Below, in pieces: positions 6,847 through 13,772 of a stretch of DNA of 31,643 nucleotides. Source of the stretch: an uncultured Ruminococcus sp. (GTDB lineage: Bacteria; Bacillota; Clostridia; Oscillospirales; Ruminococcaceae); the NCBI GenBank assembly GCA_900539095.1, contig UQAR01000017.1, positions 1 to 31,643 on the forward strand, in the 5' to 3' direction. Below the pieces are notes generated by a model that saw only the letters and a list, made by a program, of their open reading frames with translations, made no database searches and was not told the DNA's origin. Each line of letters begins with the position of its first letter. Position 1 is the first letter of the stretch. A program made the position numbers and the translations under genes.

Positions 6847-7596
6847 TTACTCTTCTGTGTAAGCAGAAAGGTCAGGAACTGTGAGCAGGCTGTCGTCTGC
6901 CTCGCCTATGGAATCTACAGTGAAATAGACTGCACTTGATTCGTCTGCACCCTCTGGGAGAAGGACAACCTGCTGAAGGTCATATGTAGCTCCGTCAAAG
7001 CCGTAAACTATCTGACCCTCGCCACCTGAAACACTGCTGTCGAGGTTATAATACTCTTGAACAACGTTTGTTGTTGTGTCAACATATGCGTGGTCGAAAT
7101 CGAGTGTCGCACCGAAAAGAATGTCAGAGTCCTTCCAATCGTTCTCGTCAGCACCATTTACCGAGTAAGTAGTTGTTGCCTCAGAAACGTTATACTTCTT
7201 GCCGTCGCCTGGGTAAACGTAATATGACTTCATGCCCTGTATGGTGCTTGACTCGTAAGCCTTGCCATCCTTTACGCAGATAGTATATTTTGTTCCGCTG
7301 TTTGACATCTGCCCCTCAAGTGTAACGAGGTAGCCGTCTGCATATTTTTCTTTGAGCTGCTCGAAAGCTCTGAAATCGCCGTCAACGTCATAATCTGTTG
7401 TGCCTGCGTTTGTGGAAGTGCTATCAGCTGTGCTTTCGTCAGCGTTGCTTTCAGCAGGAGCGGCAGATTCTGCGGCAGCCGTTGTAGTAGTTGTTGTTTC
7501 AGCCTTTGAAGAGCTTGCAGGCTCACTTTCAGAACAGCCTGCCATTGCTGTACACATTGCCAAAGCTGCAATTATCGTTATCATTTTCTTGTTCAT
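6847..7596 (-). CDS. Putative lipoprotein, unknown function (second of a pair)
   Basis: A 249-aa secreted protein. The start MNKKMITIIAALAMCTAMAGC is set by GGAGG at 7605-7609. It has a type II signal peptide with lipobox AMAG-Cys at about residue 20, a Ser/Ala/Thr/Glu-rich spacer (about 21-65), then a folded domain with many beta-forming stretches (YLVTLEGQMSNSGTKYTICVKDG). The C-terminal half resembles the LolA/LppX-type substrate-carrying folds of small lipoproteins in general look only; no family motif is certain. It is co-transcribed with the similarly built lipoprotein 31 nt upstream. Anchoring to the outer face of the membrane is well supported; the role is unknown. Confidence 0.8.
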   Translation of the reverse strand: MNKKMITIIAALAMCTAMAGCSESEPASSSKAETTTTTTAAAESAAPAESNADESTADSTSTNAGTTDYDVDGDFRAFEQLKEKYADGYLVTLEGQMSNSGTKYTICVKDGKAYESSTIQGMKSYYVYPGDGKKYNVSEATTTYSVNGADENDWKDSDILFGATLDFDHAYVDTTTNVVQEYYNLDSSVSGGEGQIVYGFDGATYDLQQVVLLPEGADESSAVYFTVDSIGEADDSLLTVPDLSAYTEE

Positions 7597-7627
7597 AATA
7601 TTTTGCCTCCGAAAAAGATGACAAGAA

Positions 7628-8452
7628 TTACTCTGCCGACTCTGCCTCTGACTCGAAATCGAGTTCAGCGTCATAAGGGATATCTTCAGTGTCCTTATCG
7701 AAAGACTGCTCTGTCCAACTGTCGAAATCGTCAGGGAGCTTGACCTCAACGTTCTCAGTTGTGAATGAGTTTACTGTAACGGTCGTTATTGAGCCGTCAG
7801 AGATAGTTTCTATCTTAACAAGATCCTTTGTGTCAGCATTGAAGTAATACTTGAATGTTGTTGTGAAAGAAAGATCGTCAGACTCGCTTGTATCAAGTGT
7901 TACGCCGGATTCAAGCCCTATGTCAAGATCCTGAGTGTTCTCGAAAGTTTCGCAGATAAGACCGTCGTCAGTTGTTTCAGAGCTTACAAATGTATAGCTG
8001 TTGTCGATTCCGTAGCCTATCTCGCTCTTGAAGTCGTCGATAGATTCTTCCATATCCATAGTGTAATACATTTTTGATTCGTTGTCAAGTGTGTACATAA
8101 CGCCGTCAATAACATATATATCCATATCAAGGCCCATAATGTTCGTTTTCATGTGCATATTGCCGCCTGCGACCTCAACTACTGCTGAAGAATCTTCGCC
8201 GTAATCGCTTGATACTGTCATATCTATAGCGACGCTTTCGCCCTGAACTTTCTTTGTATACTGTGCTGTGAGAGTATCGTCGATATTTGCAGCTGTGCCA
8301 GCCTCAGAACCTGTTGACTCGTTAGCAGCGGTACTTGTTTCAGCTTTTGATGAGCTGTCTGCCTTTGAAGAAGAATCACTGCTGTCTGAGCAGCCTGCCA
8401 TTACTGTGCATGACATGATAAGTGATACGAGAAGTGCTGTTATCTTTTTCAT
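7628..8452 (-). CDS. Putative lipoprotein, unknown function (first of a pair)
   Basis: A 274-aa secreted protein starting MKKITALLVSLIMSCTVMAGC, with AGAGG in front. Lipobox VMAG-Cys is at about residue 21. A Ser/Lys/Ala/Thr-rich spacer runs to about residue 55. The remainder is acidic and beta-rich (MHMKTNIMGLDMDIYVIDGVMYTLDN, KYYFNADTKDLVKIETI), which looks like a LolA/DUF-type lipoprotein barrel. The C-terminus is strongly acidic (PYDAELDFESEAESAE). Its own promoter is at 8499-8527 and it heads a two-gene operon. The plan is shared with its neighbour, but identity is low by eye, so paralogy is not certain. Confidence 0.8.
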   Translation of the reverse strand: MKKITALLVSLIMSCTVMAGCSDSSDSSSKADSSSKAETSTAANESTGSEAGTAANIDDTLTAQYTKKVQGESVAIDMTVSSDYGEDSSAVVEVAGGNMHMKTNIMGLDMDIYVIDGVMYTLDNESKMYYTMDMEESIDDFKSEIGYGIDNSYTFVSSETTDDGLICETFENTQDLDIGLESGVTLDTSESDDLSFTTTFKYYFNADTKDLVKIETISDGSITTVTVNSFTTENVEVKLPDDFDSWTEQSFDKDTEDIPYDAELDFESEAESAE

Positions 8453-8498
8453 TAGTAATACCTCTTTCTGTTAATTATTCATATAACCTATATTCATG

Positions 8499-8527
8499 AC
8501 TATATCACATTTTACAAATTCCGTCAA
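8499..8527 (-). promoter_or_regulatory. Promoter of the lipoprotein pair
   Basis: Minus-strand TTGACG (8527-8522), a 17-bp spacer and TATAGT (8504-8499). The 5' untranslated region is about 40 nt. Confidence 0.65.
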
Positions 8528-8602
8528 TAGAATTTGTTGCATATTTTTTCATTTTCATACTTATTTACAAATCAGCAAGCTGCAAAAGTCTTAATTTAGG
8601 TA

Positions 8603-8631
8603 TTTATAAGCAAGAATAAATATGCTATAAT
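8603..8631 (+). promoter_or_regulatory. Probable promoter of sfsA
   Basis: TTTATA (8603-8608), 17 bp and TATAAT (8626-8631) with an extended -10 TG at 8623-8624. It lies about 29 nt before the start codon. Confidence 0.5.
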
Positions 8632-8659
8632 GTGAATAGTAAAGGCAAAGGAGAGGGTT

Positions 8660-9346
8660 ATGAGATACACAAACATTCATAAGGGCACATTTATATCAAG
8701 ACCTAACAGGTTCATTGCCAACGTCATGATAGACGGCAGGGAAGAGGTCTGCCATGTGAAAAACACGGGCAGATGCAGGGAACTGCTTGTAGAGGGCTGC
8801 ACGGTATGGCTTGAACATTCCGACAGTGAATCGAGAAAAACGGCTTTTGACCTTGTGGCGGTGGAAAAAGGGCATAGGCTCATAAACATGGACAGCCAAG
8901 CACCAAACAAGGCGGTAGTGGAGTGGCTGAGAGAGAAAAAGCCTTTCGGCGAGGGATTTTGCGTTTATCCTGAAAGAAAATACGGTAACTCACGCTTTGA
9001 TTTCTATATGGAGTCGCAGGACAGGAAAATTTTCATGGAGGTCAAGGGCTGTACGTTGGAGAAAGACGGCGTGGTGCTTTTCCCTGACGCACCAACTCTC
9101 CGTGGGGTAAAGCATATCAAGGAGCTTTCTCGCTGTCTTGACGAGGGGTATGAGGCGTATATAATGATACTTGTTCAGATGAGCGATGTGGAGTATTTTA
9201 CGCCAAATTATGATACTCACCCTGAGTTCGGGGAGGCTTTGGAGAAAGCCGCACAAAAGGGTGTGAAGATACTATGCTATGACTGTGACGTGACACCTGA
9301 TTCCATGACGGTCGGCAAGCCTGTTGAGGTGAAACTGGGTCGGTAA
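8660..9346 (+). CDS. sfsA: SfsA family DNA/RNA nuclease
   Basis: A 228-aa SfsA protein, a family named for sugar-fermentation stimulation in E. coli and related to PD-(D/E)XK nucleases. The N-terminal OB-like region contains HVKNTGRCRELLVEGC. The nuclease-like core carries RFDFYMES and KIFMEVKGCTLEKDGVVLFPDAPTLRG, with the E-V-K catalytic pattern and conserved FPDAPTxRG. The C-terminal part has ILVQMSDVEYFTPN. The length is typical. The start follows AAAGGAGAGG. The next gene, spoIIP, begins about 60 nt downstream, and its probable promoter overlaps the sfsA stop codon. Confidence 0.93.
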   Translation: MRYTNIHKGTFISRPNRFIANVMIDGREEVCHVKNTGRCRELLVEGCTVWLEHSDSESRKTAFDLVAVEKGHRLINMDSQAPNKAVVEWLREKKPFGEGFCVYPERKYGNSRFDFYMESQDRKIFMEVKGCTLEKDGVVLFPDAPTLRGVKHIKELSRCLDEGYEAYIMILVQMSDVEYFTPNYDTHPEFGEALEKAAQKGVKILCYDCDVTPDSMTVGKPVEVKLGR

Positions 9347-9373
9347 TATGACAGCCTGTCCTGCATATACATT
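9344..9373 (+). promoter_or_regulatory. Candidate sigma-E-type promoter of spoIIP
   Basis: TAATATG (9344-9350) resembles the sigma-E -35 pattern kmATATT. After 15 bp, TATACATT (9366-9373) resembles the -10 CATACAnT. In Bacillus subtilis spoIIP is sigma-E dependent. A sigma-A-like TATAAT (9373-9378) overlaps it but lacks a properly spaced -35. Confidence 0.4.
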
Positions 9374-9405
9374 ATAATATTAAGATGTATATGGGAGTGA
9401 CGGCA

Positions 9406-10569
9406 TTGGATATAAAGAAAGTATGTCTGCGTTCTGCGGCGGTGATAACGGCGGCGTTCGTTATGCCGACCGGCGTGTGGCTTTATGCAAAGTCGGCAAG
9501 CAGGTTCGGCAAGGTGGCGGCTGCGGCGGCAGGCGTGGCAATGGGCGAATACAAGCCTTGTTTCGCTATGGAAAGCGAAACGGACACGGCATCAAAGCCT
9601 GTGGTATCAAACAAGCTTGAGGCGGCTGTGGTGTCAAAGCACAGCATATGGGACATCGATATGGCACCGCAGGAAAGGCAGACGCCCTCAAAAAGCTCAG
9701 AAGTGCCAAGCCCTTTGCCTGCTCAGGACGTGACGGACAAGATACCATACCCTGCAAGCATGGAGGGCAATGACGGGGTAATAGAAAAATACACCTACGG
9801 CAGATATGACGGCGAGCAGTATTTTGACCTTGACGGCGGCGGTCAGGTGAGAAACTGCACTGACCTTTCAAACGAGGAGCTTTATGAGGAAAGCTCACAG
9901 CCTTATGATTTTGACATAGACCCTGATTCAGACGAGCCGCAGATACTTATTTATCACACCCACGCCACGGAAAGCTTTGAACCGTCGGATAAAGACCACT
10001 ATGACAGCTCGTTTTCCTGCAAGACCACCGACCCTGAGATGAATATGCTGTCGGTCGGGGACAAGATATGCGAACAGCTTGACAAAGCAGGCGTTGCGTA
10101 TGTTCACGATACCCTTGTGCATGATTATCCAAGCTATGACGGTTCATATGATTCCAGCCGAATGGCGGTCAAGGAGATATTGGAGGAGTACCCTTCTATA
10201 AAGGTATGCCTTGACGTTCACCGTGACGGTATCGAGCGTGAGGACGGCACAAGGCTTGCACCTGTGGCGGAGATAGAGGGCAAAGAGGCGGCACAGCTTA
10301 TGATAATATCAGGCTGTGATGACGGAACAATGGGTATGCCTGATTATATGAAGAATTTTCACTTTGCCTGTGCATTGCAGTCGGCACTGGAAAGCGATTG
10401 GCAGGGACTGACACGTCCTATTCTGTTTGACTATCGTCACTATAATCAGGACTTGACCACGGGTTCACTGCTTATCGAGGTGGGAAGTCATGGAAATTCT
10501 ATTGCTCAGGCTCAGTATACAGGGGAGCTGATAGGCAAAACGCTAGGGGAGATGTTCGGCGGAAGATAG
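9406..10569 (+). CDS. spoIIP: Stage II sporulation protein P (SpoIIP)
   Basis: A membrane-anchored peptidoglycan amidase/endopeptidase that works with SpoIID and SpoIIM during engulfment of the forespore. It has an N-terminal basic-hydrophobic anchor (SAAVITAAFVMPTGVWLYA), a long low-complexity stretch to about residue 170, then the SpoIIP catalytic domain. Key motifs are ILIYHTHATESF (zinc His), VCLDVHRDGI and YNQDLTTGSLLIEVGSHGN (the E-V-G-S-x-x-N signature). TTG at 9406 was chosen because GGAG at 9394-9397 precedes it by 8 nt. An in-frame ATG at 9385 has no ribosome site. From TTG it is 387 aa, normal for the family. Confidence 0.92.
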   Translation: MDIKKVCLRSAAVITAAFVMPTGVWLYAKSASRFGKVAAAAAGVAMGEYKPCFAMESETDTASKPVVSNKLEAAVVSKHSIWDIDMAPQERQTPSKSSEVPSPLPAQDVTDKIPYPASMEGNDGVIEKYTYGRYDGEQYFDLDGGGQVRNCTDLSNEELYEESSQPYDFDIDPDSDEPQILIYHTHATESFEPSDKDHYDSSFSCKTTDPEMNMLSVGDKICEQLDKAGVAYVHDTLVHDYPSYDGSYDSSRMAVKEILEEYPSIKVCLDVHRDGIEREDGTRLAPVAEIEGKEAAQLMIISGCDDGTMGMPDYMKNFHFACALQSALESDWQGLTRPILFDYRHYNQDLTTGSLLIEVGSHGNSIAQAQYTGELIGKTLGEMFGGR

Positions 10570-10642
10570 GGGCAATACCCACAAAATAAATGGCCGGGAT
10601 TGTCTTAAAATGCCGAAAATACGGCTTTTGACGGCCGATTTC

Positions 10643-10671
10643 TTGACAAGGACGGGGTTTTGAGTTATAAT
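10643..10671 (+). promoter_or_regulatory. Consensus sigma-A promoter of the NlpC/P60 gene
   Basis: TTGACA (10643-10648), exactly 17 bp, TATAAT (10666-10671). A small GC hairpin (10612-10625) followed by four T lies just upstream and may be a weak spoIIP terminator. Confidence 0.85.
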
Positions 10672-10739
10672 AAAAGGGACTACAAAAACGTTACAGCGTG
10701 AGAAATAGAGATACGCTTTTATTTTGGAGAACTGATACT

Positions 10740-12161
10740 ATGAACAAACTTTACCCCATGAAAAGAATAGCCGCAGGCTGTATGGCCCTGTGTATAGCGT
10801 TCGCCGCCTTTGGTTTTTCAGACGGCAGCGTCAGGGACATTGCGTCGGCGGATAATGATAGTTACAGCAGTCAACTTGAAGATCTTAAAAAGCAACAGCA
10901 GGAGCTTGATAAGCAGATAGCGGACGCTGACAAAAAGCTTGCCGATGAGCAGGACAATCTGGAGGCTATAAAGAAAAAATACAAGTCTATCCAGAAGAAG
11001 ATAAAAAATTCAGAGAAATATTCCGCTGAGCTTGAAGATCAAATGGCAGAGCTTGACGGCAAGCAGCTTGACACTCAGCACAGCCTTGAATTGCAGGAAA
11101 CTGCCATAGACGAGGGCAAGGACGATTTTATGGAGCGTATCCGTGCCATGTATGTGGCAGGCGGTGCAAATTCATACACGAACGTGCTTATAAATTCCTC
11201 TGATTTTTATGACGTTCTTATGAGGATAGAGCTTGTGACGAGAGTTGCAAAGCATGATAATGATGAGCTTGAAGATTTGCTTGCTCAGTACAGAGAGCTT
11301 GAAAAGACCAAGGCGGAGCTTGATGAGCAGATAAAACAACTCAAGGCAAAGGCCGAGGAATATGCCAAGGAGCAGAAGTCGCTGGCGGACGAGCAGGCGG
11401 AGCTGCTTAAAATGGAGCAGGAGTCGGGCGAGCTTATCGAGAAGATAAAGAACGATAAGAGCGACCTTGAGGACAAGTCACAGCAGGTGGACGACAAGTA
11501 TTCCAAGGTATCCTCAAAGGCGGCTACCACAACGACTACTACCACGACCACCGCAAAGACCACCAAGAAAGCCGACAGCACAAAGGCTGCGACTACCACC
11601 AAAAAGAGCGGCGAAAGCGGCGAGAAAACTACCACCACAAAGAAGTCAACGCAGAATGAAAAGCCTGATAACACCACGGCGGAGACCACCACAACCCCTC
11701 AGACCACGACCACAGCCAAGGCGACTGAACCGCCAAAGACCACCACAACAACAGCTGCTCCAGCACCGGTGCCTGATTCGTCAGACAGCTCAAAGATAGA
11801 CACTGTTGTTTCCTATGCAAAGAGCATGGTGGGCGGAGCGTATATTTGGGGCGGCTCACAGTTCGGTGCAACAGACTGTTCGGGACTTGTGATGCTTTCA
11901 TTTGCACAGGTGGGCATAAAACTTCCGCACTATGCGGCATCGCAGGCTACATATGGCACGACCGTTTCGTATGCAAATATGAAAAAGGGAGACGTTATCT
12001 TCTTCGGCGGTGCGTCAATATCGAGTATTTACCATGTTGCTATTTACATCGGTGACGGAAAAATGGTACACGCACAAAATTCAGCCACAGGTATCGTTAT
12101 TTCTAATGTTGAGTATTTTTCGAGATACAACAACATCACTATAATTAAAAGACTTATATAG
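10740..12161 (+). CDS. Secreted coiled-coil NlpC/P60 peptidoglycan hydrolase (PcsB/CwlO-like)
   Basis: A 473-aa cell-wall D,L-endopeptidase. Start ATG 10740 follows GGAGA at 10725-10729. It has a signal peptide (MKRIAAGCMALCIAFAAFGF, cleavage probably near IASA) and a long heptad-rich coiled coil (about 40-245, SQLEDLKKQQQELDKQIADA and two further blocks). A Thr/Lys-rich linker follows (about 255-345, runs of Thr with AKTTKK), and a C-terminal NlpC/P60 domain. Catalytic Cys lies in ATDCSGLVMLSF and His in YHVAIYIGDGKMVHA. The same architecture is found in PcsB and CwlO, whose coiled coils are controlled by FtsEX in studied species. FtsEX is not encoded here. Confidence 0.92.
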   Translation: MNKLYPMKRIAAGCMALCIAFAAFGFSDGSVRDIASADNDSYSSQLEDLKKQQQELDKQIADADKKLADEQDNLEAIKKKYKSIQKKIKNSEKYSAELEDQMAELDGKQLDTQHSLELQETAIDEGKDDFMERIRAMYVAGGANSYTNVLINSSDFYDVLMRIELVTRVAKHDNDELEDLLAQYRELEKTKAELDEQIKQLKAKAEEYAKEQKSLADEQAELLKMEQESGELIEKIKNDKSDLEDKSQQVDDKYSKVSSKAATTTTTTTTTAKTTKKADSTKAATTTKKSGESGEKTTTTKKSTQNEKPDNTTAETTTTPQTTTTAKATEPPKTTTTTAAPAPVPDSSDSSKIDTVVSYAKSMVGGAYIWGGSQFGATDCSGLVMLSFAQVGIKLPHYAASQATYGTTVSYANMKKGDVIFFGGASISSIYHVAIYIGDGKMVHAQNSATGIVISNVEYFSRYNNITIIKRLI

Positions 12162-12275
12162 CAAAAGGTGCTTGAATATGGCGGTATATATTTTTACACC
12201 TGTCGAAAATCAACATAATACGCCCTCAAAATTCATATAAAATTACCATTTTGTGAACATTCATTTTCAAACCTA

Positions 12276-12304
12276 TTGACAAAGCTAATTATCTGTGATA
12301 TAAT
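12276..12304 (+). promoter_or_regulatory. Consensus promoter of the 88-aa gene
   Basis: TTGACA (12276-12281), 17 bp, TATAAT (12299-12304), with an extended -10 TG at 12296-12297. The leader contains a small CCTGC/GCAGG hairpin (12341-12356) just before the ribosome site AGGGGGAAG. Confidence 0.85.
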
Positions 12305-12376
12305 TAAATCAAATAAAGATTGTAGGCTTTGATAATATTTCCTGCACAACGGCAGGAGCAGTAGGGGGAAGAAAAA

Positions 12377-12643
12377 ATGGATAGTCTTAAAACGTGTTTT
12401 TTCGGCGGTTATGATAAGCTTGATACATTAAAATATATCGACACTATAACCAGCGAGATCTATATGCTGGAGTCGGCTATCGAAAAGAAAAAGAACGGCG
12501 ACAATTTTGTTGTTCCCGGTGAAACGGAAAAGAGAAAGCTCAAAGGTTCGGCTCTGGGCGGCTTTGCAAAACCTGATGTGGACAGCTACATTTGTGCACT
12601 TCTTGGCAAGGCTGCTGAACTTCGTCAGAAACTTTGCAGCTGA
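12377..12643 (+). CDS. Small cytoplasmic protein with two DivIVA-like motifs
   Basis: An 88-aa soluble protein with no signal peptide or membrane segment. Two similar stretches stand out: FFGGYDKLDTLKYIDTIT (about 8-25) and LGGFAKPDVDSYICALL (about 60-76). Both follow the pattern G-[YF]-x-K-x-D-x-x-x-Y-I followed by a helix. This resembles the N-terminal G-Y/F-x-x-x-x-V-D-x-[FY]-[IL] motif of DivIVA/GpsB proteins, which binds curved membrane. The two copies are joined by a Lys/Glu linker. It is monocistronic with a perfect promoter and a terminator. Family membership is inferred from the motif only. Confidence 0.65.
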   Translation: MDSLKTCFFGGYDKLDTLKYIDTITSEIYMLESAIEKKKNGDNFVVPGETEKRKLKGSALGGFAKPDVDSYICALLGKAAELRQKLCS

Positions 12644-12660
12644 TATTAAAGTAAAAAAAT

Positions 12661-12701
12661 TATCCGCAGTGGTCATTTATCTGACTGTTGCGGATATTTT
12701 T
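12661..12701 (+). terminator. Terminator of the 88-aa gene
   Basis: TATCCGCA (12661-12668) pairs with TGCGGATA (12689-12696), with further inner pairing, and is followed by TTTTT. Confidence 0.78.
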
Positions 12702-12727
12702 GTCTTAGATATAAGTAAAGGCAATAA

Positions 12728-12773
12728 AAAAATTAATACCCACTTCCATCGGCTGAAATGAGCATTAATTTTT
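12728..12773. repeat. AT-rich inverted repeat in the 12644-13070 gap
   Basis: AAAAATTAAT (12728-12737) and ATTAATTTTT (12764-12773) are perfect complements around 26 nt. It could be a weak terminator or part of a composite structure with the next repeat. Confidence 0.5.
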
Positions 12774-12781
12774 ATAGAATT

Positions 12782-12868
12782 ATGAAAGGGATTCTTTGGT
12801 ATTTGGTAAAACCTAAAGACGAGGAAATGTATCAGCGACTTGGGGAATCGCAGAGGGAAAGAAGATAA
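12782..12868 (+). CDS. Possible 28-aa small ORF inside the long inverted repeat
   Basis: ATG at 12782 opens 28 codons beginning MKGILWYLVK and ending with a charged tail (GESQRERR). There is no ribosome site in front. The composition is amphipathic, but the ORF overlaps a structured repeat, so it may be chance. Confidence 0.2.
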   Translation: MKGILWYLVKPKDEEMYQRLGESQRERR

Positions 12869-12901
12869 AAACCTGACTTTAAGTTTTACCAACTACCAAA
12901 G
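12794..12901. repeat. Long inverted repeat, 25-nt arms (structured RNA or MITE-like)
   Basis: Arm 12794-12818 and arm 12877-12901 are reverse complements at 23 of 25 positions; one mismatch can wobble-pair. Both contain the TTGGTA/TACCAA motif. The 58-nt interior holds a second small stem (GCGA...TCGC at about 12834-12850). It lies between the upstream terminator and the response regulator gene. No flanking target duplication was seen. From 12902 to 13070 only a probable -10 (TATAAT, 13027-13032) of the two-component operon is visible. Confidence 0.7.
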
Positions 12902-13070
12902 CATTGTTTGTCTTTTGCTGTGATTATATAATACCAGTTCTGTGTGAACCGAATATGAATTTTCGGGAGTTTTTTCGGACTTTTTTGAAAAAAATAAATG
13001 TTAATAACCAGTTCATAATTATAAGATATAATGTCATTATTGGGGATTTCTTAACGAGGGAGGAAAATTT

Positions 13071-13748
13071 ATGTTTCAGATTCTTGTTGTGGAGGACGAT
13101 GCAAGCCTGAGAAGGCTCATGTCTGCCGCACTTAAACAGCACGGTTATGTGACGTTTCTTGCAAATGATGGGCTGGAGGCTCTTGACGTGCTGGAGAAAA
13201 CTAATATAGATCTTATTATTTCAGATATAATGATGCCGAATATGGACGGCTATGAGCTTACAAGACAGCTTAGAAAGGCGGATTACAACCTGCCTATACT
13301 TATGGTCACTGCAAAGGAGACTTTCGAGGACAAGCAGGAGGGCTTTTCTGCCGGCACTGACGATTATATGGTAAAGCCTATCGACATAAACGAGATGATA
13401 CTTCGTGTTGGGGCACTGCTCAGGCGGTCAAAAATGGCGTCTGAACATTCCCTTACTGTGGGGAACTGCGTGCTTGACTATGACGCAATGAGCGTTTCTG
13501 TTGACGGCGGTGCGGCGGAAACTATACCGCAAATGGAATTCAAGCTGCTTTTCAAGCTGTTAAGCTACCCTGACAAGATATTCACACGCCGCCAGCTCCT
13601 TGACGAGCTGTGGGGAATGGATAAGGACGTTGATGAGCGTACTGTTGACGTTCATGTAAAAAGGCTGAGGGAGCGTTACGGCAGCTGTGAATCCTTTGAT
13701 ATCGTGACGGTTCGTGGTCTTGGATATAAGGCTGTGAAAAAGCAGTAA
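13071..13748 (+). CDS. OmpR/PhoB-family response regulator
   Basis: A 225-aa DNA-binding response regulator. The receiver domain (1-118) has the acidic pocket VVEDD, phosphoacceptor Asp52 in IISDIMMP, Thr80 (MVTAKE) and Lys102 (YMVKPID). The C-terminal winged helix (about 128-223) shows MEFKLLFKLLSYPDKIFTRRQLL, ERTVDVHVKRLRERYG and VRGLGYKAV. The start has a strong GGGAGG at about 13055-13060. It is 24 nt upstream of the sensor kinase, with which it forms an operon and surely a pair. Target genes are unknown. An upstream TATAAT at 13027-13032 lacks a convincing -35. Confidence 0.95.
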   Translation: MFQILVVEDDASLRRLMSAALKQHGYVTFLANDGLEALDVLEKTNIDLIISDIMMPNMDGYELTRQLRKADYNLPILMVTAKETFEDKQEGFSAGTDDYMVKPIDINEMILRVGALLRRSKMASEHSLTVGNCVLDYDAMSVSVDGGAAETIPQMEFKLLFKLLSYPDKIFTRRQLLDELWGMDKDVDERTVDVHVKRLRERYGSCESFDIVTVRGLGYKAVKKQ

Positions 13749-13772
13749 AGTGCAGACTTAGGGGTGACGGGT

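Noticed and set aside
11520..11760. ACC/ACA/ACG-rich stretch as a possible tandem repeat or CRISPR-like array
   Set aside because: It is in frame in the NlpC/P60 gene and encodes an irregular Thr/Lys linker; no fixed repeat unit or spacers.
11285..11940. Val/Ser-rich and Pro/Arg-rich frames over the NlpC/P60 gene
   Set aside because: They arise from the repetitive Thr/Lys codons of the linker read in other frames.
12162..12200. AGGTG...CACCT as terminator of the NlpC/P60 gene
   Set aside because: A five-base stem with a long loop and no T-run; too weak.
12677..12892. 71-aa minus-strand frame in the gene-poor gap
   Set aside because: No ribosome site, and it crosses a terminator and the inverted repeat; no recognisable protein features.
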